64,000 nt of DNA from Phenylobacterium sp. GTDB taxonomy: Bacteria; Pseudomonadota; Alphaproteobacteria; Caulobacterales; Caulobacteraceae. A program made the position numbers and the translations under genes. Below are positions 25,970 through 33,723 of this stretch, in pieces. Under the pieces are notes generated by a model. That model had not been told where the DNA came from. It ran no database searches and saw nothing but the letters and a program-made list of their open reading frames with translations. Each line of letters starts with the position of its first letter. The stretch's first letter is position 1. The stretch covers positions 1 through 64,000 of the forward strand of contig NZ_JAUSCJ010000022.1 of assembly GCF_030651185.1 (NCBI RefSeq), written 5' to 3'.

Positions 25970-28186
25970 ATGAAAAACATGTTCCTGATTCCGCCGCTGA
26001 GCCTCGCGCTCGCGGCTCTTTCGACAATGGCTGTGGCGCGCGAGGTGGTGGTTCTGCCTGGCGTGGTGAGCCCTGTGGGCGTCGCCAGTGGTGTCGACAC
26101 CCAAGGTCCAGGAACCCTGACGGTGGGGAACCAGAACATAAACACCGGCAATGACGCCGGGGGCGGGATCACCAGCTCCGCAGCCAATACGGCCAATGTC
26201 CTGTTCAACAACACCTCGACGGTGACCGGATTCGTCGGCTCCACGGGAACGACCTTCCTCAACATTTCCGGAGGCGCCGGCGGCAATACGGTCACCTTCA
26301 ACGGCCCCGTCTACGCCACCACCTTTACGCTCGCGGGGGCGGGGACCGTCAACTTCAACCGGGGCTTCACCAGCAACACCGGCTCGACGCTCGACTTCGC
26401 CGGCGACGGTTTCCTGAACGTCGGCTCCGGTCAGACCGTCAAGGCGGCCCTCACCAACACCGCCGGGGCCAATACCGGCACCTTGACCCTGAACAACGGC
26501 AGCATCTTCGATGGCGCGGTCGGCGCGGCAAGCGGCCTGAAGCTCGTCCGGGTGGCGGGCGGCAACGCCCTGATCACCGGGCAGGTGAAGGCCGGGACCT
26601 ATAGCCTGGACACCAATACCCTGAACGTCGCTGGCGCCTTCGCCATTCCGGTGGCGGGCACCATCAACACGACGATCTTCAGCCCCTCCCTCTACGGCAA
26701 GATCGTTCCGGTCGGCGCGGCCACCATCGGCGACGGCCTGAAGGTCCTGGTGACGGTCACCGGGCCAATCGCCAATGGGACCAGCTTCAACATCGTCGAC
26801 GCCACCAGCGGCACCACCGGCAGCACGGTGACGGCCACCAGCAACACCCTGCGCTACGCCTTCTCCGCCGCGCCCACCACGGCGGGCCTGGTGCGGATCA
26901 CCACCACCCAGATCCCCTTGGTGGATGTGGTGACGCCGGTGGTGGTTCCCCCCGTGGTCCCCGGCGTCCCGCCGGTTCCCGTCCCGCCGGTGGTCAACCC
27001 GGTGCTGCCGATCGTCATCGCCCCGGTGATCGACGCCCTACCGGTGACCCCGACCAACCTGGGAATCCTGACGGCCATCACCCTGCTACCCAACGCCCCG
27101 GCAATCGCCGCGGCCCTGGCCCAGCTTGGTCCGGGCACGGCCAGCCTGGCCTCGCCGCAGGTGGCCTTCCGGGCCACCCAGAGGTTCCAGGACCTATGGG
27201 CCTCTCATCTTGAGGGCCAGCAGGTCTGCAGCCAGGACAGTCAGATGCGGGACCGGAAAACCCGGCCGGTGGCTGACGCCTCAGCCTGTCAGGTTAACGA
27301 CGACCGTCGCCCGCACCTGTGGATGACCGGGTTCGGATACGAGCGGTCCCCCTTCAGCTCCGACCGCCAGGGCGACGTCGCCGGCTATGAGGGCAACGAG
27401 TCCCGCATCGCCGGGGCCATGGTGGCCTATGACGCGCCGATCGGCGACAACGCGCGGGCGGGCCTCGGCCTGCGCTACGCCCTGTCCTCCGTTGACGGAA
27501 ACAACGGCGCCGTCGGGGTCAATCCCGCCCGGAGCCATGGGAACATCAGCTCCTACCAGGCGACGGCCTATGTCGGTTATGCGCCGGGGCCTTGGTTCGT
27601 CAACGGCTCCATCGCCTATGGCTTCGACAACTATTCCGGCTTCCGCCATGTCGCCTTCACAGGCATCGACAGCACGGCGGTCGCCGACTACAGCGGCAGC
27701 CAGTTCACCGCCTTCGGCACCACCGGCTATCACTTCGGTCTCGGCGACGGCCGGACGGTGGTGACGCCCTATGCGACCCTGCAGTACACCGACCTGCGCA
27801 CCGAGGCCTATACCGAGACCGGTGATCCTGCGCTCAACCTGAAGGTCGCCGCCCAGCAGTACGACTTCCTGCAGACGGGGCTGGGGGTGAAGATCTCCCG
27901 CGTCATTCCGCTCTCGGAGTCCGGGGTCTTCCGGCCCGAGATTCATGGCAAGTGGCTCCACGGGTTGAGCGAGGAAATGATGACCAACACCGCGACATTT
28001 GAAAGCGGCGGTCCGGCCTTCACGATCAATGGCCTGAGGGCCGATCCGGACACCTTCAACGTCGGGGCGGGCTTCACCTACAAGAGCCCCGGCGCCTGGT
28101 CGGTGGGCGGCGGCTATGACTATCTGTGGCGCGACCAGAACTATTCGGCCCATCAGCTGATGGTGAGCTTCCTGCTGCGACTCTGA
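25970..28186 (+). CDS. Autotransporter with C-terminal beta-barrel
   Basis: The 738-residue protein has a signal peptide (cleavage after about AVA23), a Gly/Thr/Asn-rich passenger of repeated short beta-strands (about 24-315; GNTVTFNGP, TGTLTLNNGS and similar units), a Pro/Val-rich linker (about 318-345) and an autotransporter barrel from about residue 446 (LWMTGFGYE) to the C-terminal ...VSFLLRL. Two cysteines 21 residues apart sit just before the barrel. Type V secretion would place the passenger on the cell surface; adhesion is a common role but not shown here. The start follows GGAGGGGG. The gene stands between inverted copies of a short repeat. Confidence 0.88.
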   Translation: MKNMFLIPPLSLALAALSTMAVAREVVVLPGVVSPVGVASGVDTQGPGTLTVGNQNINTGNDAGGGITSSAANTANVLFNNTSTVTGFVGSTGTTFLNISGGAGGNTVTFNGPVYATTFTLAGAGTVNFNRGFTSNTGSTLDFAGDGFLNVGSGQTVKAALTNTAGANTGTLTLNNGSIFDGAVGAASGLKLVRVAGGNALITGQVKAGTYSLDTNTLNVAGAFAIPVAGTINTTIFSPSLYGKIVPVGAATIGDGLKVLVTVTGPIANGTSFNIVDATSGTTGSTVTATSNTLRYAFSAAPTTAGLVRITTTQIPLVDVVTPVVVPPVVPGVPPVPVPPVVNPVLPIVIAPVIDALPVTPTNLGILTAITLLPNAPAIAAALAQLGPGTASLASPQVAFRATQRFQDLWASHLEGQQVCSQDSQMRDRKTRPVADASACQVNDDRRPHLWMTGFGYERSPFSSDRQGDVAGYEGNESRIAGAMVAYDAPIGDNARAGLGLRYALSSVDGNNGAVGVNPARSHGNISSYQATAYVGYAPGPWFVNGSIAYGFDNYSGFRHVAFTGIDSTAVADYSGSQFTAFGTTGYHFGLGDGRTVVTPYATLQYTDLRTEAYTETGDPALNLKVAAQQYDFLQTGLGVKISRVIPLSESGVFRPEIHGKWLHGLSEEMMTNTATFESGGPAFTINGLRADPDTFNVGAGFTYKSPGAWSVGGGYDYLWRDQNYSAHQLMVSFLLRL

Positions 28187-28286
28187 CGGCCGACGGAGGG
28201 CTCCGCCGCGCGGGGTCCTCCTGACCGCCCAGATCGGCGGCCCTTCCTCTCTGCCTCATAGAGGGGAGGGCTGGAGGCTTGCGGTT

Positions 28287-28329
28287 GATCTCTCCTCTCT
28301 CCCCTGGCGGATAGGGTAGGGTGAGGGGG
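28287..28329 (+). repeat. Intergenic repeat, right of the autotransporter gene
   Basis: The sequence runs GATCTCTCCTCTCTCCCC, TGGCGG, ATAGGGTAGGGTGAGGGGG. It matches the copy at 25676-25719 in the block AGGGyAGGGTGAGGGG but lies in the opposite orientation. A second dyad (CCTCTCT...AGAGGGGAGG, about 28253-28270) precedes it. Confidence 0.6.
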
Positions 28330-28425
28330 TCGCTCCGCCGCAGAGCGACTCGAAATTCCACAAGCGAGGGCGCCAAGCTCACCGACTCCTTTCCTTCGAT
28401 CCCACAGGGGGGTAAGGCCCGCCCC

Positions 28426-29766
28426 ATGCGCGTCGCAGCCCAGCTTCGGACGTCCTGGCGCGAGCCGCTCCAGGTCCTGTCGGCCTTCGCAGGCGAGCCG
28501 TGGGCCATCGCGTTTCTTTCGGGCGGCCAGGGGCCTCGGGCCCGGTGGTCCTATCTGGCGCGGGCGCCGGACGCCGTCCTGACCATGGGCGCCGACGATC
28601 TGGGCGATCCCTTTGAAGCCTTGCGAGAGCTGCTGGGACCGCCGGGTGAGACCGCCCGCGACGGGCCGCCGTTCCAGGGCGGGCTCGCGGGGCTGGCGAC
28701 CTATGAACTGGGCGACCGGGTGGAGACCTTGGGCCTGGCCCGCAGCTCAGACTGGCCCGACCTGGCCGTTGGGCTCTATTCCAGCGTGCTGGCCTTCGAT
28801 CACAAGGAACGCCAGGTGATCGCCGTGGGGCGCGGCTATGACGAGGCCGACAGCGAGCAGGCGGCCTTCGAGGCGATGAGCTGGTTGCAGGACCTGCCAC
28901 GCCCGGCCACCCGGGGCGCGCTGACGGAGGGGCTGACGGCCTCGGACGGCGCAGCCTACGAAACCGCCGTGGCCGACGTGGTGAGGCGCATCCATGCCGG
29001 CGAAATCTTCCAGGCCAATATCGCGCGGCGCTGGACCGGGCGGCTGGCGGCGGGCGCCACCCCCTTCGACCTGCTGGCCCGGCTGGCGGGCCAGAGCGCG
29101 GCGCCCTTCGCGGCCTATCAGAGGCTGGCCGGGCGGGCGGTGGTGTCCAACTCGCCGGAGCGCTTCATCCAGGTGGACGCGCAGGGCGGCGCCGAAACCC
29201 GGCCGATCAAGGGCACCCGCCCGCGCGGCGCCACGGCGGACGACGACGCCGGGATGAAGGCGGAGCTGGCGGCCAGTCTGAAGGACCGGGCCGAGAACCT
29301 GATGATCGTCGATCTGATGCGCAATGACCTGGCCCGCGTCTGCAGGCCCGGCAGCGTCAAGGCCCCGGAACTGTTCGCGGTGGAGAGCTTCACCAATGTC
29401 CACCATCTGGTCTCCACGGTGAGGGGGCGGCTGTCGGCCGGCAGGACCGCGATCGACCTGCTGGCGGCCGCCTTCCCGCCGGGGTCGATCACCGGGGCGC
29501 CCAAGGTCCAGGCCATGAAGGTCATCTCCGGCCTGGAGACGCCGCGCGGTCCCTATTGCGGCTCGCTGTTCTGGGCGGGCGCCGATGGGGCCTTCGATTC
29601 CAGCGTGCTGATCCGGACCGCCGCCTGCGTGCAGGACGAGGACGGCTGGCGCATCGAGGCCCGCGCAGGGGCCGGCATCGTCGCCGACAGCGAGCCGGGC
29701 GCCGAGCGGAGCGAAACCGAGGACAAGATCGCGGCCCTGCTGCGGGCGCTGGAGGCCGGCGCATGA
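28426..29766 (+). CDS. pabB: Aminodeoxychorismate synthase component I
   Basis: A 446-residue chorismate-binding enzyme that makes 4-amino-4-deoxychorismate for folate. The ARWSYLARAP block near the start is of the kind found in anthranilate synthase/PabB N-termini; the catalytic domain has SNSPERFIQ, PIKGTRPRG with Lys262 (the PabB-specific lysine), MIVDLMRNDLARVC, and FPPGSITGAPK. The PIKGT form separates PabB from anthranilate synthase TrpE (PIAGT). It overlaps pabC by 4 bp (ATGA). The amidotransferase partner PabA is not in the window. Confidence 0.93.
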   Translation: MRVAAQLRTSWREPLQVLSAFAGEPWAIAFLSGGQGPRARWSYLARAPDAVLTMGADDLGDPFEALRELLGPPGETARDGPPFQGGLAGLATYELGDRVETLGLARSSDWPDLAVGLYSSVLAFDHKERQVIAVGRGYDEADSEQAAFEAMSWLQDLPRPATRGALTEGLTASDGAAYETAVADVVRRIHAGEIFQANIARRWTGRLAAGATPFDLLARLAGQSAAPFAAYQRLAGRAVVSNSPERFIQVDAQGGAETRPIKGTRPRGATADDDAGMKAELAASLKDRAENLMIVDLMRNDLARVCRPGSVKAPELFAVESFTNVHHLVSTVRGRLSAGRTAIDLLAAAFPPGSITGAPKVQAMKVISGLETPRGPYCGSLFWAGADGAFDSSVLIRTAACVQDEDGWRIEARAGAGIVADSEPGAERSETEDKIAALLRALEAGA

Positions 29767-30545
29767 TCCCGCTGGACGACCGGGGCCTGCTGCTGGGGGA
29801 CGGACTGTTCGAGACGGTGCTGTCTCGGGCGGGAGACCTGGTGGCCCTGGGGGAGCATCTCGAGCGTATGGCGGCGGGCTGCGCCGTCCTGGGCCTGCCC
29901 GCGCCTGATCGCCGCGAGGCCGAGGCGCTGATGCGCCGCGCCGTCTCCGACGGGGGGCTGGACGGCGCGCGGGCGGCGGTGCGCCTGACCCTCACGGCGG
30001 GGTCGGGCGGGCGCGGCCTGGACCGTCCTGACGCGCCCGCGCCCTGGATGTTCGCCACGGCGGCGGCCTCAGCCGCGCCGACGACGCCCGCGCGGCTGAG
30101 GGTCAGCTCGGTGGCGCGCAACGCGGGGTCGCCAGCCTCGCGGCTGAAGACCCTGGCCTATCTCGACAATGTGCTGGCGCGTCGGGAGGCCACGGCCGCC
30201 GGGGCCGACGAGGCGGTAATGCTGAACGGACGGGGCCATGTCGCCTGCGCGGCGGCGGCTAATCTGTTCTGGATCGTTGGCGGGCAGGTGTTCACCCCGG
30301 CCCTGTCCTGCGGCGTGTTGGACGGGATCGTGCGGCGCCAGGTCATGGCGGCGGTGGCGGTCACCGAGGTGGCGGTGAGCGCCCCGGCCCTGGCAGGGAC
30401 CGAGGCGATGTTCCTCACCAACAGCCTGATCGGGGTGCGCGAGGTGGCAAGCCTGGACGGGCGGATGTTCGAGCCGTCAGCCCAGGTGGCGCAGATCGCG
30501 GGGCTGATTTCCTCCCCCATTCATGGGGGAGGGGCACCGGCGTAA
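29763..30545 (+). CDS. pabC: Aminodeoxychorismate lyase
   Basis: A 260-residue class IV PLP enzyme that releases pyruvate from aminodeoxychorismate to give p-aminobenzoate. It begins LDDRGLLLGDGLFET, and the cofactor Lys129 is in SRLKTLAYLDNVLARREA; TNSLIGVREV is near the C-terminus. It is translationally coupled to pabB. The final residues (SSPIHGGGAPA) and the stop codon are encoded by an intergenic palindromic repeat, so the C-terminus has been remodelled by repeat insertion. Confidence 0.92.
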   Translation: MIPLDDRGLLLGDGLFETVLSRAGDLVALGEHLERMAAGCAVLGLPAPDRREAEALMRRAVSDGGLDGARAAVRLTLTAGSGGRGLDRPDAPAPWMFATAAASAAPTTPARLRVSSVARNAGSPASRLKTLAYLDNVLARREATAAGADEAVMLNGRGHVACAAAANLFWIVGGQVFTPALSCGVLDGIVRRQVMAAVAVTEVAVSAPALAGTEAMFLTNSLIGVREVASLDGRMFEPSAQVAQIAGLISSPIHGGGAPA

Positions 30546-30635
30546 CCGGTGGAGGGGGCGAAACCGGGCGCGGAGCTTGAGGCCGCCCCTTCCGCCACCC
30601 TTCGGGCGGTCCCCCTTCCCCGTAAACGGGGCAGG
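30511..30635 (+). repeat. Composite palindromic repeat overlapping the end of pabC
   Basis: CCTCCCCC, ATTCAT, GGGGGAGG opens the element; GGTGGAGGGGG follows after the pabC stop, then an inverted half with CCGCCACCCTTCGGGCGG and TCCCCGTAAACGGGGCAGG. The layout equals the copies at 49017-49172 and 49878-50066. The last hairpin would also serve as terminator for the convergent TadE-like gene. Confidence 0.65.
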
Positions 30636-30651
30636 AAAAGACTGGATGGGC

Positions 30652-31176
30652 CTAGCTCGAACTCCAGGTGACCTGGGCGGTCTTGCGGGGCTTGAGGTAG
30701 TATTTCTGAGTAAAGGTCAGGGCGTTGGGCAGGGCCTTCCCGGTGGCCGAGTTGTAGACGTAGCTCGACTCCGCGAGGATCACGCTCTCGTTGTTGGCGA
30801 TCAGGCCGGCGGGCACGCTGGTCACGGAGCTCAACACCCCCATCGAGCCGGAGCTCTTGGACCACATCACCTGGATCGCGCCGGTGGAATCCTTGCGGAT
30901 CGAGGTCACGCGCATGGACAGGCCGCTGGTGGGGAAGGGGGCGATGATCGCCTTGCCCACATTGAAGACGTCGGTCATCTCGGTGGTGTTGATGACCGTG
31001 TCCTGGGCCACCAGGTCGCCGATCGCCGAGGCCACGTGCGCCGCGCGCCGGTCGGCCATCATGCCCTGGGTCAGCTCGGCCAGGCCGTAATACATCAGGA
31101 TCATCACCGGGGCGACGAAGGCGAACTCCACGGCCGCAGTCCCGCGACGGTCCTTGATCAGGGATTTCAGCTGCAT
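30652..31176 (-). CDS. TadE-like pilus assembly protein (second of pair)
   Basis: A 174-residue protein with the minor-pseudopilin start KDRRGTAAVEFAFVAPVMILMYYGL: a basic leader, the processing-like Gly, the E+5-type Glu in AVEF and one membrane helix (about 14-34), then a soluble domain. TadE/TadF proteins are processed by the prepilin peptidase and help assemble Flp pili. Its start overlaps the end of the preceding TadE-like gene by 10 bp. The pair is transcribed opposite to the cpa operon but surely belongs to the same apparatus. Confidence 0.85.
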   Translation of the reverse strand: MQLKSLIKDRRGTAAVEFAFVAPVMILMYYGLAELTQGMMADRRAAHVASAIGDLVAQDTVINTTEMTDVFNVGKAIIAPFPTSGLSMRVTSIRKDSTGAIQVMWSKSSGSMGVLSSVTSVPAGLIANNESVILAESSYVYNSATGKALPNALTFTQKYYLKPRKTAQVTWSSS

Positions 31177-31757
31177 CTCGCGCCCACCGGGGTGGCTGTG
31201 GAATAGGGTTCGTTACGGAAGGTGGCCACCGTGGAGATCAGCCGCTTGTTGGAGTTGGTCCCCATGTTCACCAGGGACTTGTCGAGCAGCGGGGTGAAGA
31301 CGTCCCACTCGTAGTAAGACCGCACCAGGACGATGTCGCCGGGCGCGCCGGTGGAGAAGCAGGTGGCCGCCGCCGCCGCCGGGGTCCAGGCCGTGCCGGA
31401 CGTCGCGGTGTTGGCGCCGGCGGCGTTGAAGTCGGCGAAGGTCTGCACCGCCACGGTGAGCTTGGTGAGGCACGGCGTGGCCAGCCAGGACATGCGGTTG
31501 CAGACCAGGGTCTTGAAGTCCCCCTTGGCGTTTGACCCACTTGTCTGAAATTGCCCGGTGCGGATCTGGCGGGCCGCGTTGTCGGTGGCGTTCTGCAGGG
31601 TCAACGAGACCAGGAACACCATGCCCAGCTCGATGATGCCAAACAGCATGACGCAGAAGGGCAGGGCGATGATGGCGAACTCGATCGCCGTGGTCCCCCG
31701 CCGGGCGGCGGCGAACCGCAGCAGCAGGTTCTGAAAGGCGATGGCGCGGCGGCTCAT
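31167..31757 (-). CDS. TadE-like pilus assembly protein (first of pair)
   Basis: A 196-residue pseudopilin with AARRGTTAIEFAIIALPFCVMLFGIIELG at its N-terminus (residues about 18-46): Gly before the cleavage point, Glu at +5, then one membrane helix. The outer domain contains four cysteines that could form disulfides. GAGGACG precedes the ATG. It is the TadE member of a two-gene unit with the following TadE-like gene. In Caulobacter such genes accompany the cpa cluster. Confidence 0.87.
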   Translation of the reverse strand: MSRRAIAFQNLLLRFAAARRGTTAIEFAIIALPFCVMLFGIIELGMVFLVSLTLQNATDNAARQIRTGQFQTSGSNAKGDFKTLVCNRMSWLATPCLTKLTVAVQTFADFNAAGANTATSGTAWTPAAAAATCFSTGAPGDIVLVRSYYEWDVFTPLLDKSLVNMGTNSNKRLISTVATFRNEPYSTATPVGARCS

Positions 31758-31833
31758 GACGTCCTCGAGGGGATGTTCGACGTCAGGATAGCCAAGTCTG
31801 CTGAATCGGAGGTTTAAGGCGCGCCGATCTCTT

Positions 31834-31881
31834 GAGCGTGACAGCCTGAAGTGGATGCCGGTTCAGGCGCCCGTCACGCTC
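31834..31881. other. Two-part dyad upstream of the TadE pair
   Basis: GAGCGTGAC (31834-31842) pairs with GTCACGCTC (31873-31881), and inside it GCCTGAA (31844-31850) pairs with TTCAGGC (31862-31868). No T-run follows on either strand, so it is not a simple terminator; it could be an operator or RNA structure at the start of the TadE operon. Confidence 0.4.
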
Positions 31882-31896
31882 CAAACATGAGAAACG

Positions 31897-31932
31897 AGCC
31901 TGTTCATCCGTTTCAAATGAAACCGACAGGCT
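31897..31932 (-). terminator. Hairpin after the secretin-N-domain gene
   Basis: AGCCTGT (31897-31903) and GTTTCA (31910-31915) pair with TGAAAC (31918-31923) and ACAGGCT (31926-31932). On the minus strand it begins 15 bases after the stop of the gene at 31947 and is followed by CGTTTCTC, so a weak intrinsic terminator is likely. Confidence 0.5.
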
Positions 31933-31946
31933 TCGGCGGTGGCCAG

Positions 31947-32441
31947 CTACTGGCCGTTCTGGGCGACGCCGCGGCGAGCCTCGGCGGCCCGCGCGGCATA
32001 GCCGGTGAAGCCGCCGGCATACCGGGAATACTCGCTATCGAGTTCGCCCGGCATCGGGGTCCGCTCGCAGCGGGGCGAGCACGAGAAGTTAGACACATTG
32101 GCCATGGCGGCGCCCGCGCCCGCGCCGCGATAGATCGAGACCCGGTTCACGTCCGGGGCGCTGACCACGATCTGGCTGTTCTGGATGGTGCGGCCGCGGG
32201 CGTCGATGATCATCAGGTTGGTGACCCCATAGCCGCGGCCCTGGATCACGGCGGTGCGGCTGTCGACGAGGTTGATGTCGGCGATGGCCGGGTTACCGAC
32301 CATCACGTCACGGGCCCCGGCCGGCAGGCTGATCCGGACGCCCTGGTCGATCACCGCCGAAATCGTCGCCGCGCCGGCCGTGGAGACCTGGGCCGCGAGG
32401 GTCAGGAGGGCGAGGGCGGCGGCGAGAAGCGGACGGCGCAT
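31947..32441 (-). CDS. Secretin N-terminal-like pilus assembly protein (T2SS/T3SS_pil_N domain)
   Basis: A 164-residue exported protein: signal peptide (about 1-24, cleavage near STAGA), then a domain with GVRISLPAGARDVMVGNPAIADINLVDSRTAVIQGRGYG-type sequence (about residues 33-100), the same pattern as the N-terminal domain of the secretin CpaC (VPIGKSAIVELPVDARDVLVTNPSVAEA). Two cysteines (CSPRC) follow. It is divergent from pilA and upstream of the TadE pair. It probably sits in the periplasm around the Flp-pilus secretin, but no function is established. Confidence 0.83.
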   Translation of the reverse strand: MRRPLLAAALALLTLAAQVSTAGAATISAVIDQGVRISLPAGARDVMVGNPAIADINLVDSRTAVIQGRGYGVTNLMIIDARGRTIQNSQIVVSAPDVNRVSIYRGAGAGAAMANVSNFSCSPRCERTPMPGELDSEYSRYAGGFTGYAARAAEARRGVAQNGQ

Positions 32442-32526
32442 GACGGGACCTGAAAAAAACTTAGCCTCCAACCTCGACGGGAATGGTCAAGAAAGGTTGA
32501 AGAAAGACCGACTCACGCGCGCGCGA

Positions 32527-32563
32527 GAATCATTATGCAAAACCCCCGATTCCGGGCCGATTC
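32527..32563. promoter_or_regulatory. Cluster of three GANTC sites upstream of pilA
   Basis: GAATC (32527-32531), GATTC (32548-32552) and GATTC (32559-32563) lie within 37 bp in the 309-bp region between the divergent pil_N-like gene and pilA. GANTC is the target of the cell-cycle methyltransferase CcrM, and methylated sites recruit GcrA in Caulobacter. Apart from these sites, the CtrA-like box and the ribosome site, the region shows no gene. Confidence 0.55.
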
Positions 32564-32636
32564 AAGCCCCATGGTTAACCGATGTTCACAGTAAACGAAA
32601 GTAAACCATAGAAACTTTCCTGCGAATACTTCCGTG

Positions 32637-32651
32637 TTTACTCGACATTAA
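32637..32651 (+). promoter_or_regulatory. CtrA-like box upstream of pilA
   Basis: TTTA-CTCGACA-TTAA differs from the CtrA consensus TTAA-N7-TTAA at one base. It lies about 100 bp before the pilA start. A second partial match, TTAA-CCGATGT-TCAC, is at 32575-32589. CtrA activates pilA in Caulobacter; control here is inferred. Confidence 0.5.
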
Positions 32652-32750
32652 GCGCGGCGGCGCAAATTGATCCTGCAATTCGGGGCGAACAAGTCGGTGA
32701 CTTGATCCCTCACTCACCAACTGGTTCGCAAATTTTCCAAGGAGACCACC

Positions 32751-32921
32751 ATGTCCAAGTTCGTCACGCGCTTCCTGAAGGATGAATCCGGCGCCACGGC
32801 CATCGAGTATGGCCTGATCGCCGCCCTGATCGCCGTCGTGCTCATCACCGCGATGAACACCCTGTCGGGCAAGATCGCCGGCACCTTCACCAAGATCGGC
32901 ACCGCGATGCCGCAAAGCTAG
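32751..32921 (+). CDS. pilA: Flp-type major pilin
   Basis: The 56-residue pilin has a short leader MSKFVTRFLKDESG, the cleavage point before ATAIEYGLIAALIAVVL with Glu at +5 and Tyr at +6, and one hydrophobic helix, ending ...TKIGTAMPQS. This is the Flp/PilA architecture of Caulobacter pili, processed by CpaA. AAGGAGA precedes the ATG at ideal spacing. A strong terminator follows, so pilA is a separate, highly expressed unit ahead of the cpa operon. Confidence 0.96.
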   Translation: MSKFVTRFLKDESGATAIEYGLIAALIAVVLITAMNTLSGKIAGTFTKIGTAMPQS

Positions 32922-32949
32922 GCCACGGCTTAGCTCCGAAACATTGCGG

Positions 32950-32980
32950 GGGCCGCGGTGCGAAAGCGCCGCGGCCCTTT
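32950..32980 (+). terminator. Terminator after pilA
   Basis: GGGCCGCGG (32950-32958) pairs with CCGCGGCCC (32969-32977) across a GAAA-containing loop and is followed by TTT. It separates abundant pilA mRNA from cpaA. Confidence 0.85.
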
Positions 32981-33053
32981 CGCTGTCTGAAACCTCCCGT
33001 TCACCCAAAGGCGGCAGGATCACATCGCAACCTCCGCCAGATGGTCTCCGCCG

Positions 33054-33572
33054 ATGTCCCTGCTCCAGGCCGCCCTCTTGTCGCTCTTCCCCGCCTTGGT
33101 GATCGTGGGCGCCCTGCGCGACGCCGTCAGCTACACGATCCCCAACTGGATCTCGGCCGCCCTGATCCTGGCCTTCTTCCCCGCGGCCTTGGCGCTCGGC
33201 CTGACCCCCCAGGCCATCGGCGTCCAGGCCGGCATCGGCGCCATCGCCCTGGTGATGGGCATGGTGATGTTCTCCCTGGGCTGGATCGGCGGCGGCGACG
33301 CCAAGCTGTTCGCCGCGGCCGGCCTCTGGCTCGGCTGGCCGGCCTTCGCCACCTACCTGCTGGTGACCGGCATGGCCGGCGGCGCCCTGGCCATGGGCCT
33401 GCTGGCCCTGCGCTCCATGTGGGTGCGGCCTTATGTCTTGAACGGTCCGGCCTGGGTCGGCCGCCTGGCCACGCCGGGCGAGAATGTGCCGTACGGCGTG
33501 GCGATCGCGGTCGGCGCCCTGGCGGCCTTCCCGGCCTGCGCCCTGATGGCGGCGTTCCCCGGACTGTCCTGA
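33054..33572 (+). CDS. cpaA: Prepilin peptidase CpaA
   Basis: A 172-residue A24 membrane aspartyl protease. The two catalytic aspartates are Asp23 in LRDAVSYTIPN and the Asp of the GxGD-type motif GWIGGGDAKL (about residue 83). It has about five hydrophobic helices and no N-methylation domain, as in other Flp-type peptidases. It removes leaders from PilA and the TadE-like pseudopilins. Its ribosome site is weak. The 151-bp gap to cpaB holds one GANTC site (33643-33647) and no other feature I recognise. Confidence 0.94.
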   Translation: MSLLQAALLSLFPALVIVGALRDAVSYTIPNWISAALILAFFPAALALGLTPQAIGVQAGIGAIALVMGMVMFSLGWIGGGDAKLFAAAGLWLGWPAFATYLLVTGMAGGALAMGLLALRSMWVRPYVLNGPAWVGRLATPGENVPYGVAIAVGALAAFPACALMAAFPGLS

Positions 33573-33723
33573 GCGACGTCCTTTAGCCCGCGTTAACCAT
33601 GCGGGGCCCAAAAGCGATGCGCCGGCAGAAGGTCGGAATTTCGAATCGTGTGCGCCCGCGCGGATCGCAGGGCCGCCGTCAGTCACCCCGGTCTCCCTAG
33701 AGGGAAACCCCGAGTAGTCGTTC

